Of a DNA stretch of 64,000 bases, positions 35,485-47,379 are shown piece by piece. Within the stretch, counting starts at the first letter, position 1, and the number at the start of each line of letters is the position of its first letter. The stretch covers positions 620,001-684,000 of the forward strand of contig JAVTVJ010000520.1 in the NCBI GenBank assembly GCA_034509425.1. Reading direction: 5' to 3'. A program made the translations under genes and the position numbers. The DNA comes from Eopsaltria australis (lineage: Eukaryota > Chordata > Aves > Passeriformes > Petroicidae). The notes under the pieces were generated by a model. It saw only the letters and a list, made by a program, of their open reading frames with translations, had not been told where the DNA came from and searched no databases.

Positions 35485-36010
35485 TTATTTGAATATCTGT
35501 GTTTAGGGTGTACCAAATATGATTCTCTGCTTGCATTCCTGCAGGATTTTAACACTATTTGTCAGTACCTTCACGTTGAGCTCACGACAGCACATCCCAC
35601 AAAGCAACCTTAAGAGGACCCAAAGAGATTTTTTTCTAAAGCCCCAAATGCTGCACTTCATTTTTTGCCCTCAGTAGCACCCTCAATCCTCCTGCCTCCT
35701 GTCCCTCTCCATGTCCAGCAATCCCATACTGTGGACATGGCTATGACATGTTTTATTTGAATATCCGTGTTTAGGGTGTACCAAATATGACGCTCTGGTT
35801 GAGTTCCTCCAGGATTTTAATACTATTTGTCAGTACCTTCACGTTGAGCTCACGACAGCACATATCACAAAGCAACCTTAAGAGGACCCAAAGAGATTTT
35901 TTTCTAAAACCCAAATGCTGCACTTCATTTTTTGCCCTCAATCCTCCTGCCTCCTGTCTCTCTCCACATCCAGCAGTCCCATACTCTGGACATGGCCATG
36001 GCATGGACAT
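35485..36010. repeat. Two-copy tandem duplication, 268-bp period
   Basis: The segment starting TTATTTGAATATCTGTGTTT at 35485 recurs at 35753. Shared blocks include GTCAGTACCTTCACGTTGAG and AAGAGGACCCAAAGAGATTT. The left copy has about 10 extra bases (an AGTAGCACCC-like insert near 35676). The copies look over 90% alike, so the duplication is fairly recent. Neither copy resembles a known gene, and the minus-strand frame of 99 aa at 35771-36070 has no recognisable domain. Confidence 0.9.
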
Positions 36011-36201
36011 CCAGAGCTCTGCTGCCAGCTCCAGGCTCCTCTGCCAGCACATGAGCTGAATTCTCTTCAAGCTCTTTTTGCCTCACAGACTGAGAGAGGG
36101 GTCCCTGTATTTAATATTTAACCACTGATGTTCTCAACAGCAGAACCAGAGCATCACACAGAACATGAGGCTACATCAAAGGGCAGCGTGAGGGCTCCCT
36201 G
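36011..36201. other. Short single-copy spacer
   Basis: Nothing recognised. Confidence 0.4.
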
Positions 36202-36619
36202 TGGTGCCTGGAATGGCTCCCTAGAACAGAGGCTGGACAAGGCTAAGAGAATAAGAGTAGGAATTTATGAAAGGCCTTCAATAGATGCACCTTGGGCAGT
36301 CAGAGCCTCCCAGAGGCTGCACCCAACATGGACAATGGGCACGAGTTTTTCAGACAGAAATGAGTTTGGTTTATTCACATATCAGGGGTTAATTCTCCAA
36401 TTACAGCTGCAGGTAATGAAGTCTCATTCCCCCAGTTTGCTCCTTCCCAATTCACTTTTGTTTATTCTTTTTGGGGCCTGAGGCTGTGGGGTGTCCTTGG
36501 ATCTCAGTCCCAGAGGGATTGTTCTGTGTGACCAAAATGTGCAGACAGTGACTCCACTTTATCTGGAGTTTGGAGCTGTGCACTAATGCAGTGCAGGGTT
36601 TGAAAAATATAAGGCATCA
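36202..36619 (-). mobile_element. Solo LTR, family A, left arm of an inverted pair
   Basis: A 418-bp LTR starting TGGTGCC (one change) and ending GGCATCA on the plus strand, with CCTG on both sides as an exact target duplication. It faces a second copy at 36868 across a 248-bp spacer. The octamer position reads ATGTGAAT in its own sense. Confidence 0.88.
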
Positions 36620-36867
36620 CCTGCACATGGCCCTCGAGTCATTGGGGTCAAAAACCAGCCCTGGCCATGCTGGGTGAGTTGTGCTATGCTCAAACACCAT
36701 CCCTCTGTTATCCTCGTGCTCGTGCTGAGCACACACAAAGCTCTCACCACCTGACCCACCCACAGACACAAAGAGAGAGGACACAAAGAGGAGAGGCACA
36801 GAGAGGAGTGAGGTTCTCACTCCCCCAGACTCATCCCCAGCCCAAGGGGCTGCCCTTGGCCTCCAGG

Positions 36868-37283
36868 TGATGCCTTAAGATTTTGTCTTTTATATTTTTC
36901 AAACCCTGCACTGCATTAGTGCACAGCTCCATACAGAGTGTTAGTTACTGTCTGCACATTTTGGTCAGACAGAACAATCCCTCTGGGCCTGAGATCCAAG
37001 GACACCCCACAGCCTCAGGCCCCAAAATGTATAAAGAAAAGTGAATTGGGGGGAGCAAACTGGGGGAATGTGACTTCATTACCTGAGGCTGTAATTGGAG
37101 GATTAACCCCTGATATGTGAATGGACCAAACTCATTTCTGTCTGAAAAGCTCGTGCCCATTGTCCATGTTGAGTTTAGCCCTTTGGGAGGCCCTTGATGT
37201 ACCTGAACGCCCTTCATTAAATATCTCTGCTTTTATTCTTTTAACTTTGGCCTCTGTTTTTGGTAAGCCCAAAAAAGGCATCA
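36868..37283 (+). mobile_element. Solo LTR, family A, right arm; mosaic
   Basis: A 416-bp LTR with TGATGCC and GGCATCA ends and exact CAGG duplications. The 5' part carries a CCATACAGAGTGTTAGTTAC segment seen otherwise only in the 63325 copy. The 3' part, including CTTCATTAAATATCTCTGC, resembles the divergent copy at 11601. It therefore looks like a recombinant between LTR subfamilies. Confidence 0.87.
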
Positions 37284-39015
37284 CAGGCACCCAGAGCACT
37301 GGACAGAGTTCAGCTGGATGGTGGGACCATGACTGGGGCCAGCATCCATCACACCTCACCAGTCCCAGCCTGGGGACCCCAAAGGACAGACTGTCCCCAG
37401 GCCACCCCAGAGATCACCTCCCTGGGCTCTGCTGAGCCATCAGTTGTCCCAACTCTTCTGTGTACCCAAAGCACTTGGGACAGACACCCTGCTCTGACCA
37501 AACTCGTGTTTGAGCAGCAGCTCCTGGGGCTGCAGCCTCTCCTTTCCCCCAGAGCATCCCCCGAGGTCCCCGAGCCCTTCAGCTGCCACAGGCAGGCTCA
37601 CATCTGCTCCCATAGCTGAGCACTTCACCAAACCTTTTACTGGCGTTTCTGTCATTCTGTTTGATCTTGTTAAGAATCAAAGAAAGCAATTACATCCTTA
37701 ATCTTGTTCTGTAAAACTGTAGCTTACAGATAAAAACCACCGTGGGTAACACGTACCAGAGCACGAGCACAAACAAGAGAGTAAAAATGACAACTGATCT
37801 TTGATGCTTGACTCAAGACACCTAGAAAGGAGCTTCAGAGCTCCCAGGAACTTCAGATCCCTCTAAGACAGCTCGAGTGCAAGCTGCAAACTCACGGGCT
37901 TTTTTCTGGCACTTGTGTACCAAGAACAGAAAGGATCAGCAAGGCCTGAAGATAAGGTTTTCTTCTAATTCTGGATACACTTACTAATACAAACAGAGAT
38001 CTGTGAGATTTCAGGGCCCAGAGGGAAACAGAAGAAAAGCAAAAGCTAGGAAAGGAATTCCAGCTTCATAAACACAGGGAGGAGATGAAGCTCAAGGAGT
38101 TATGTGCACAGCATTTGGTTTGCTGAGAAAATATTGTTCTCACCTGGGGAGAAATCCAGCACACTGGAAGCTCTGTCTGGGACTTAAAAATCTCACTTTA
38201 GCATTAAGAGGCCTATCCCAATCCAACAGCAGAACTTGTTTGGCATCTATGTTGTTCTTTGGGGCTCCTGACACAGCCCCAGTGGGAAGCCAGGTGAGCA
38301 GCACCGATGATATTTACTTTTCACTAAGCACCTGAATCCTTGCAAAAATATCTGCTCTGAAACAAGAATTACTGCAAAATTCATTGTTCCAGGTGGCTCC
38401 AGACACTCAGGGTCCTGGAGCTCTGGTGGGAAGGGCAGCACTGCATGGGGAGACATGAAGCCATCCCCTCCTGAGTGGCCTCAGCTGCCACATCCCTGTC
38501 CCTGCTGGGCTGACAGAGCTGGCAGAAAGCCCCAGTGTGACTGTGACAGTGGAGGGAAGGTGGGGACAGGTGTCCCCCTAAAAACAACAAATGCAGATAG
38601 CTTAAACCCATTCCTATTCCCAAAGAGATCATGCATAATTCAGTGATAGGGAGGCTACAGGAGACTTGAAACTAAATGTGCTCAGCCCTCAGATCTCAGA
38701 AATCACTGAGGGGCTGCTCCCTTCCCAGAGCTGGAGAGGATTTGCCATGGGGAGCTGAGGCCACGTGGACCAGGCTCAGAGAAAGCCTTGGAAACCTGAG
38801 GGACTTCAGAACATCCCCCATCAGCTCCGTGTGCCTGGGACTGCTGGGACTCAGGTCTGGCAGGATCACACACAGCTCAGCCACTGCAATTCCATCCCCA
38901 GCTCTGGAGCACCCACCCAAGCACCCTCTTTCCCACTGTGACCCATTGCCACCCCTCAGATCCCCTCCTCCTGGCCACTGCTGGATCCTGTGGGGCAGAA
39001 GAAGGACAGTGGGAG
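37284..39015. other. Single-copy non-coding DNA
   Basis: No gene or repeat recognised between LTRs. Confidence 0.45.
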
Positions 39016-39448
39016 TGATGCCTTAGGATTTTAGCTTTTCTATTTTTCATATCCTGCACTGCATTGGTGCACAGCTCCAAACTCCAGATGAAGTGCAGCC
39101 ACTGTCTGCACATTTTGGTCAGACAGAGCAATCCCTCTGGGCCTGAGATCCAAGGACACCCCACAGCCTCAGGCCCCAAAAACTACAAACAAAAGTGAAT
39201 TGGGGGGAGCAAACTGGGGGGATGTGACTTCATTACCTGCAGCTGTAATTGGAGAATTAACCCCTGATATGCAAATGGACCAAACTCATTTCTGTCTGAA
39301 AAACTTGTGCGCATTGTCCATGTTGGGTGCAGCCTCTGGGAGGCTCTGACTGCCCAAGGTGCATCTATTGAAGGCCTTTCATAAATTCCTACTCTTATTC
39401 TCTTAACCTTGTCCAGCCTCTGTTCTAGGGAGCCACTCCAAGGCACCA
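39016..39448 (+). mobile_element. Solo LTR, family A
   Basis: A 433-bp LTR starting TGATGCC and ending GGCACCA (one change), with GGAG on both sides (exact). It keeps an intact ATGCAAAT octamer near 39270. An antisense frame runs through it and into flanking DNA (39183-39704) and does not indicate a gene. Confidence 0.88.
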
Positions 39449-39805
39449 GGAGGACCCCGTCACACAGCTGAGCCCAGCAGGCCAGCAAAGCATTAAAATC
39501 GGCATTTGGAGGGGAAATGTGACACCTGGTTATTACACGACCTAATGGAATCAGCCAAGTGGCAAATGTAGCTTTTAAATAGGTTTTGTGCTCCCCATTA
39601 GCTCTCCTGATGGTGATTAGTTCTGACGGGCAGGGGGCTGCTCTGCAGCTTTCCCAGCGAGGCTGCTCCCGTGCCTGGGGCTGGGGAAGCTGTGGGACCA
39701 CCAAGGAGGTGAGCAGGACTCACCTGCAGCACCCTTCACCCATCCATGGGACTCCAGCAGCTCCAGCACCTGCCGGGCCCAGCTGCTGGCCATAGGGGCT
39801 GGCTA
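39449..39805. other. Single-copy spacer between LTRs
   Basis: Contains one AT-rich patch (39480-39620). Nothing else recognised. Confidence 0.4.
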
Positions 39806-40317
39806 TGATGCCATGATAATTTTTTGCCTTTTCTTTTATATACTTTTTATATGCCTTTTATGCAGTTTTTATGCACCCTTAGTGCCCTTAGCATGCACGC
39901 CTGTAATTCCTTAAGCCCAACAACTCAGCATAGTCCTGGTATTCTGTTAAACCAAGAGACCAAACATCCCAAGGCCTTGCAGTTGGAGGCTGGAAAGCCC
40001 CAGGCTATCCTGAGAAGGCAAGGTCCTCTCTAGAACACATCCTGTAAACTGAGATCAGGCCCAGCCAGGGGGGAATTGCTCAGGATGGGGGGATATCACA
40101 CTGTTCATTCAAGCCTCTCATTCGGGAATCTTTGTTAGATATGCTAATTTGCAAGGTCTATAAAATTGTAGATGTGCTCTATTTTGAGAGTGCATTTTGG
40201 CACATCCCACCTGGGCCAAGTGGTGCACCATAAAAATCCTTACTAAATACAAAGGTAAAACCCCGTTTCCCCTTAACAGCATCCGGCTCTTGATTTTTAC
40301 CATCAGGAAAGGCATCA
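39806..40317 (+). mobile_element. Solo LTR, family B
   Basis: A 512-bp LTR with TGATGCC and GGCATCA ends. A TATATA-rich run (TTTTATATACTTTTTATATG and onward) lies near the 5' end, and TATGCTAATTTGCAA lies near 40139-40153. No matching 4-bp flanks are seen (GCTA and GATC), so the duplication has decayed or the flanks are rearranged. No coding sequence is present. Confidence 0.83.
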
Positions 40318-40667
40318 GATCCAGCACCCCACATTTAGCCAGAGGTTGTGGTGCCCTCAGGACAGCTGGCACTAAAAGGGAGCAGCAGCAAACAGCAGAC
40401 ACAGTTCAGGGGAAATTTCTGGAGTTGTATCATTTCAGTTGAGGGAAGGCACCCACCAATGCCAGGGAACAGCAAACACCCAGCACCAGCTCTGGAGGCT
40501 TCAGCCACCCACTACAAGTGATTAGTCTCAAATCAGGAGTCTGTTTCATTTAAACAAGTAAATATTATTTCTTAGTGTTTGCAAAACACAAGCAGGTGGG
40601 AAGGAACACACGGCAGCAAACGCTGGGCAGCCTCACAGAGCCCTGCTCCTCACTCCCATCCTGGGAA
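40318..40667. other. Single-copy spacer between LTRs
   Basis: Nothing recognised. Confidence 0.4.
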
Positions 40668-40935
40668 TGATGCCTGAGGATTTCAGCTTTTATATTTCTC
40701 ATATATTTGTAAACCTGTAATTCTTTAGTGTATAACTCTAAACTCCATCTCCAGGGTCAGCTGCTGCTCTCCCATTTGGGGCAGACACAACAATTCCTCT
40801 CCAGGCCTGGCAATCGAGGACACCTGAGTGTCCCAGGCCCTGAGAGACGGAAACAAAAGTGAGCTGGCGGGAGCAAACTTGGGGTCAATGACTTCATTAG
40901 CTGAAGCTGTAATTGGAAGATTAACTCCCCTTGGG
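40668..40935 (+). mobile_element. Truncated LTR, family A (A3 subfamily)
   Basis: The 5' 268 bp of a family A LTR, starting TGATGCC and closely matching the copy at 11601. It breaks off after GGAAGATTAACTCCCC, before the octamer and poly(A) signal. The 3' part is missing, and the boundary is approximate. Confidence 0.82.
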
Positions 40936-42125
40936 GACGGTTCTGCAGTCCCAAACTCAGAGCTCTGAGATTTAGGGAGAGAAAAAGGACACTGAGGTCT
41001 TGTGCTGTTGATTCTGCTATCAGCACACGTGTGAGCCCTGTCAGAGGTTCATCCACTGCTCTTACTCTGCTTTTTTTTTAAAAAAACTTAAGCAGGGTTT
41101 GTGAAAGATTTTATCTCCATCCACAGTTTCTAATAAAACCAGAGCTCAGATTTCCTCATTGCTTTACTTCTCCCTCCAAGCTTGCCAGCACTCCTCAGAT
41201 TTTCAGACTGAACCAGCAACTGCTTTTATTCTTTTCACTTGCAGTCAATGCTCTCATGTTTTCCCAGGATAAAGCTTATTAAAAATGCATAAAGAATAGA
41301 GGCTTATGGAGAAAAAAAATGCAAAGAAAAACATTCTAGCTAATTGGAATTTGGAAAGTGTTGTACTATCACAGGTTTAAAATCCAAACCAGATTCCCAA
41401 ACCCAAGCTGGTTCCATTTGCTTTGGCCCAAACCCTGTTTTTAACAAAAGTGTTTAATGAAAGTGTTAAAGGAAACATCAAGTCTGAGTTTCTTAAAATT
41501 CTGAAGTAAAGATGTTAAAAATGAAAAAGCCATTTTAATTCAATTTGTCTGACTTCCAGGCTCAATGGTCTTGGGATAAATCTTTCCATTTCCAGTGCAG
41601 GGGTAGGTTTGTTCCTTCCCTGGAAAGGAGAATCCTCAAATGACAACAACAGCAAGCTTGTTATTTCCTTTACTCTGTAAACAGGCCATTGCTTCCCAGT
41701 AAGACTACACAAAAGGCAGTATTTTAATTGTGCTATAAGGAAGATCGTTCAAAATAACCATAAAAATTCATGGATTTATTTCCTTTTAAAATGAGAACAT
41801 TTATTCAGAGTAAGTATAAGCCCCCTTTGCCTAGCAGGGGGCTGAGCACAGAAATTGCTTCTTTAGGAGAGTAACTCCTGCTCTTTATGCAAACACTGAT
41901 GTATGGCTGAGGCACTGGGTATTTCCATTGTCTGTCTATGAACTCACAAGCCTAAAATCCTCCTTTGCAATCCAGTACCAGGCATTGCCCTACCGGTGGG
42001 GACTGGATTCTTAACTGATTACTGAACCAGCAGTTCAGAGAAGCAATTCCAGCTGTCACTGGGCAGCCAGATGTGCTGTGCCCAGAGAGACCCCAGCCCT
42101 CAGTGCCAGATGTGCACACACCCCC
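40936..42125. other. Single-copy DNA, AT-rich
   Basis: No gene recognised. Long AT-rich stretches at 41075-41360 and 41470-41800. Confidence 0.45.
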
Positions 42126-42557
42126 TGGATGCCTTGGAGTGGTTCCCTAGAACAGAGGCTGGACAGGGTTAGAGAATAAAGTGGGTATTTATGAAAGGCC
42201 TTCAATAGATGCACCTTGGGCAGTCAGAGCCTCCCAGAGGCTGCACCCAACATGGACAATGGGCACGAGTTTTTCAGACAGAAATGAGTTTGCTCCATTT
42301 ACATATCAGGGGTTAATTCTCCAATTACAGCCTCAGGTAATGAAGTCACATTCCCCCAGTTTGCTCCTCTCAATTCACTTTTGTTTATACTTTTCGGGGC
42401 CTGAGGCTGTGGGGTGTCCTTGGATCTCAGGCCCAGAGGGATTGTTCTGTCTGACCAAAATGTGCAGACAGTGACTCCACTTTATCTGGAGTTTGGAGCT
42501 GTGCACTAATGCAGTGCAGGGTTTGAAAAACACAAAGGGTTAATTCTTAAGGCATCA
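42126..42557 (-). mobile_element. Solo LTR, family A, between two 24-bp direct repeats
   Basis: The LTR ends read TGGATGCC (one extra G) and GGCATCA on the plus strand. Directly outside it, a 24-bp sequence beginning CTCAGTGCCAGATG and ending CACACACC occurs at 42099-42122 and again at 42560-42583 with no differences. This is far longer than the 4-bp duplication of other copies. An antisense frame at 42181-42474 is the recurring family A frame, not a gene. Confidence 0.86.
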
Positions 42558-43662
42558 CTCTCAGTGCCAGATGTGCACACACCAGGCACCCCAGGCAGCA
42601 GCCCCAAGCTCCCTGGCAAACCTCTGGCTAGAGTGAAGTGATTTGCCAGTGTGTTCACTTGAGAGACTTGAAAAGAACAGAAAGAAATATCAAATAGTCC
42701 ACCAGTTTTAGTTTCATTTTCTCTATGAACCCTCCCTAGCAAAGCTCTGCAAGCAATAACCCCCAAATTTAACAGATGTGCTGCGCTTTTTAACCCTTGC
42801 TTACAAGAACAGAAAATAACACGTGGTATTTATTACTTCCAAATTTATTCCTGAGATCAAGACTCACTGTGTGCTGACACAGGACCCTCTTCACTTCTAC
42901 TTTAAACGTCACTGAGCTTCTGTGCTGGAGTTTCAAGTGTTCCCTCTAATTTATCGTATTTGTGCACAATAATTGCTATTCCTACCGCACTTAGCAACAC
43001 CCTTTGGGAATGAAGAAGCACAAGCCACCATGTACTTGCCAGAATAAGTTTTTACACAGGAATATTTGAGGTCTCCTGAAGTGCCAGTTGCTAAAACCCA
43101 GCCTAAATGTGCCAACACAGCAAGCCCTGTGCTTAAAGAAGCCGGAAATGCAATGTTGCTGCAAGGAACATTGGGTTTAGCTGAACAGCTCTGTTCCTTC
43201 TAGCTGCTTCTAGAAACACTGATTTTAAAGTGATTATTCCAGCAGCTTGTAGCACTGCACTAAAGAAACCAGCAGGAGTATTCCAGGCAGCGTGGCGAGC
43301 CAGCAAACAATGGCATCCCGGGGAACAAACCCAAATCCTCCTTCACAGGTGCGAGCAGCATTGCCTGAGGGGTTTTACACAACCAATAAAATTTCACTGC
43401 AGATGGATCCGAGCTGGAGCCTCCTTTCCTTTGCTCTGAGTTCAGGTGATATTTTGTGCTGAGGCTCTCACCAGGGCCCTGTTACTGGGGATTCCAGCTG
43501 CTGCCCGGCCCCTGCTGCTCCAATCCTCCCCTGCTCCCATCCTCCTGCCCGTGCTCTGCCTTGGTGTGGTTTTTAAACTGACTCTTTAAAGTGTCCCTTA
43601 AAAACCAAACACTGCCAGGGCAGTGACACTGAAGGCAGAGGTGTTTTTGGGATGGTCCAGGG
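42558..43662. other. Single-copy DNA
   Basis: No gene or repeat recognised beyond the 24-bp repeat copy at its left edge. Confidence 0.42.
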
Positions 43663-44183
43663 TGATGCCGTTTGGTTTCTGCCTTTTTTCTTTTATATGT
43701 TCCCTGTACTCTTTGCACACATATTTGTAGCTCTGTAGCCTACTGTATTCATAGCTGGTTTTTCCAGTACTTTTCCATGGTCTTTCCCTAAGCAGAAAGA
43801 CAAAACAAATTCCAGAATTCCAAGCCCCAGGGGGTGCAAGGCCCTGTCCTATCTCGGTTCTTCCTGGGAACCAAGGCCCAGAACAACTCTGAGGTTCATT
43901 TTCATAAACAAAGTAGAGCCAGTGCTGAGAGGGCGGCTCCAGAAGAGAGACTGGACCTGGGGGGGAATTGAATCAGCACTTGTCCTCCTAATTGGTGCTT
44001 TTAATAAATTATGCTAATTTCCTAAAAACTATAAATATGTCCTCAGCCCTGGAGGGGCTGGGCTTTTATGGACACCTTTCCATAACTGCTCCTGAAAACC
44101 TTCAAAATAAAGATCCCTTTTTATATCCCCTCCTTGCTAAAATGATCTCGAGTTTCTTTTCCAGGCTGGGGGAAAAGGCAACA
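43663..44183 (+). mobile_element. Solo LTR, family C
   Basis: A 521-bp LTR with TGATGCC and GGCAACA ends and AGGG on both sides (exact). It carries AATAAA near 44106 and TTATGCTAATTTCC near 44009-44022. It looks about 85% alike to the copy at 47380 in the same orientation. The 3.2 kb between them contains no primer-binding site after this LTR and no purine tract before the next, so they are not a provirus. Confidence 0.87.
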
Positions 44184-46109
44184 AGGGCCATCCCCAGGGT
44201 GTCAGGAGGGACTGTGGAAATCTGTCAGCACTGGTGGCACTGCCCAGCTGGGCACCAGCACCCACAGCCCAGTGTGATACTGGCTGTGCTGAGGATCTGA
44301 GGATCCTGGCTGTGTTGATTCCCAACAATCATGGAAAACCATCCTGTGCCAAGCCTGAATTATTAAACAGGGAGCCCTTTTATCCTGCTTACATTCTTCC
44401 AGTCTAATAAATAAAATTCTTCCTGGTCCCACGTGTGCTTCAGGAGCCGGGAAGCATCGCTGTGCCCTGGGGCCCCGAGTCTGAGCTGCACCAGGGGCTC
44501 TCTGTGAACACCCCAGAGGGGTCTGTGGGCTGGTTCTGCTCTTCTGGAGGGATCTGCTCTTCCACTGTGCTGCCTCTCCCTCCTTCCAGGACAGAAAAGG
44601 CAATTTGGGGTCCAACAGCTCTGCCTTTGAACAGAGCCCATGGCTCCATCCAGCTGCCAAACCCCAGGCTTTCTCCAGATAAAAACCACCAGCCAAGCCT
44701 CTCCTCTGACAAAATCCTCCTTTCCCAGTGTGTTTATGGTAACCACAAATTGCCCCATTTTCTCTAATGTGGCAGCAGTCACCCTGACACGGCACATTTG
44801 GCTGAGACTTCATGCTCTTAAAATCTGGAATCAGAAAGTTCTGGTTCCCACAGCAACCACAGGTAGCAATTATCCTGGTTCTGGAAATTTCTAGACTAGA
44901 AGGAATATTTGCTTTCTGCAGCCCTCTGCTAAGTGCACAGCAAAGGAAATGTCTCTGTGCATCAAAATGAATTTATTTTTCCTTTGCTGTGTTTGTAGCT
45001 CTGTTTACACCTTAGAAATCTTTTCTGTATCAACATTTTTGGACAGTGTTTTATACCTGCTACAGAACACAGAACCTCCTAAAACACATCACGCTTAATT
45101 TATTTCCACTTAGCTCCAGTCATTGCAACAAATGCAATTCATTGCACTTCCTGCATCACGTTTTCCCTCTGTACATCACATATAATGAATATCACCACAA
45201 TAAAATTCATAGTTTGTGACACTCCTGATTAATACCAGCTTTTCACAAAGAAGAAAGATTACTGCAGCCATTATGAATTTATACAGATCTTGCTTTTTCT
45301 ATTAGAAGACACGCAGTGATGCAGGCTGCTTCCAGAAAGGGAAAACCCTTTCCTGCCTGCTGATGGAACAAAGACAGAAACCCAGAGCACAAGGCCACAT
45401 TTGCCCCTTCCCACACAGCTGGACAAGTGTCCATGGGTGTTTTCAGCAGATTAACACACTTTAAATGCCATGAGCTCAACAAAGAAGGAAAGGAAGAGCA
45501 GTGCAGTGTTTCTGTTGGGATTTTTAAGGACTTGCACATCTCCCTGAATTCCCCCTAGAATATTATAATGATTAACAGGCCACTGGCTTGCTAGGGGTTT
45601 AGTGGTTTATTTTTTCTTTAATTAGCCAACCCTTCCTAATTAGTCAGTCATTCTTTAGCTCCAGCACCTGATCTCCTGAATGCAGAGCAGGAAGTGCTGA
45701 GCAGACACCGTGCTGCTCCCTGGCCCCGTTTGGGAGATGCTCTTGCACCTGGAGAAGTTCAGAGATGCTGAAACTGCCCTGAAAACTCCCTGTCACCTCC
45801 ACTCCTCCCAGACCCACACTCGCTCTGGGCTGCAAATTGCTTTTGGTTCCTCCCTCCCTGGCCTGCAGCACTGTTCAAATTACAAAGAAAATGACAAAGA
45901 TTGAAGCCTGGTTTCTAATCTGCTTTTGCTTCACGTTTGCTGCCAGGACTCTGTCACCACCCCCTGCTGTGTCCTTCGGGGTCTGGACACGGCTCCCGAG
46001 CCCTAAAAATCCCTGGTTCTGCCTTCTGATGCCTGAAGGATTTTTGCTGCTTTTCTCCTGAACCCTTCTCACACTGTTCCCTGTATTCACAGGTATCAGC
46101 ATGCACACT
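44184..46109. other. Single-copy DNA between LTRs
   Basis: A 203-aa minus-strand frame (44202-44813) and a 144-aa overlapping one are open, but neither resembles a retroviral or cellular family. AT-rich at 44940-45280. Confidence 0.45.
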
Positions 46110-46481
46110 TGGGATGCTTTAGGTGAGAGCTCAGCCCGGTTTCATGGTGTTTGTAGGGCCGGGAGACCAAACACCCCTGAAACCACGGAGAGTTAGAGAC
46201 CAAACACTCTGTTTGCGTGGGCCCTCAAGGTCTCCCAGTAGGACAGATTCTGTAAACTGGAAGTGAGCCCAGCCCAGCCCCTTATTGGGCCCTCCTGGTA
46301 GATCTGCTAATGAGTAGAGTCTTTAATTGTACACTCAACTGGGGGGACGGGGCTTTGGCGCCGCGTTCTACCTGGACGGCAGAAGCCTTGGAATGGGATC
46401 CTATTAAAATACCGAGGGAAACGACCCCAACCCTCTGACCGTGTCTGAGCCTGTATTTCCTAAGACCAGAAAAAGGCATCA
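46110..46481 (+). mobile_element. Divergent LTR, family B-like
   Basis: Ends GGCATCA at 46481. The start is unclear (TGGGATGC at about 46110). Internal blocks match family B: GAGACCAAACACCCC, TTCTGTAAACTG followed by GAGCCCAGCCCAG, and GTAGATCTGCTAATG. The TATA-rich 5' segment is absent. No matching 4-bp flanks are seen. Confidence 0.68.
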
Positions 46482-47379
46482 CTTCCCAACTGGGAGCTTG
46501 GCACAGCTGCTCCTCCCTGAAGCCTGGTGGGAGAGGAGGGATGATTTCTGCCTCCCACACGGCAGGCAGCCTACATCCAGTGAGCATCAGTGTTGCAAAC
46601 TGTCCTGATGGCTCTGGTACGTTCACGATGTACCCGGCCCTCTCAGAGCCAAGATGAAGCACTTGATTTAAATTTTTGCTGTCAGATCTGATTAAAAATT
46701 AAGTTGAACGCAGTTGTAGGAAAGTGAAATTAGCATTCTTTTAGAGTAGCAGCGTGTAATTTAATGCAACAACTCGTACAATTGAGTCCTGCAGCCACTG
46801 ATACACGTCTGGAGGATGCAAAGGTTGGGAGCAGGTGGGGACACGGTGCTGGTTTTGCTCTGTGAAGGAGCTCAGGCAGAGGCACAGGCACGGCCAGAGG
46901 AGCATTGCACTGCTCCAAACAGAGGAAAATAAACAGAATATTGAAGTTCCACGGGGTGGAGTTTCAAGAAGGCAGCTCTTACTGGGCACTCCCTCCTTGC
47001 AAGTCAGATGGAAATTTCCATCCTTACTTTCGATTTAGGATTTTTGGAGAAGACTCCCAGAATCTGCATTGGAAGGAGCTTTGGACTTTCACTGTTTGAT
47101 TTCAGCACAGCTCAGCCCTGTGGTGCCAGCCAGCCCCCAACCCCATGACCCCTGTAAGGGGGTAACTGTGCCAGAGTCAGGAGAACATGCTGCACACAAC
47201 TCATTAACAACCCATTCCCCAGGTCATGCCTGAATCTCAGCTCCCATGCCCAAAAAACAGCCAAGAAGAGCCATGATCCAAGAGAAGAGAGGGGAGGATC
47301 AGCTCATTGTCTGCCCAGGGTCATCCAGCTGCAGGGCTGCCCTTACCCACCCACGAGCAGGTCCTTACTCTGCACCCGG
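46482..47379. other. Single-copy DNA between LTRs
   Basis: No gene or repeat recognised. Confidence 0.42.

Noticed and set aside
36128..36481. A conserved small gene near the inverted LTRs
   Set aside because: The same LTR antisense frame with an unrelated upstream extension.
44202..44813. A retroviral or cellular gene between LTRs
   Set aside because: No family motif (no protease DTG/DSG, no YxDD, no zinc knuckle) and a competing overlapping frame.
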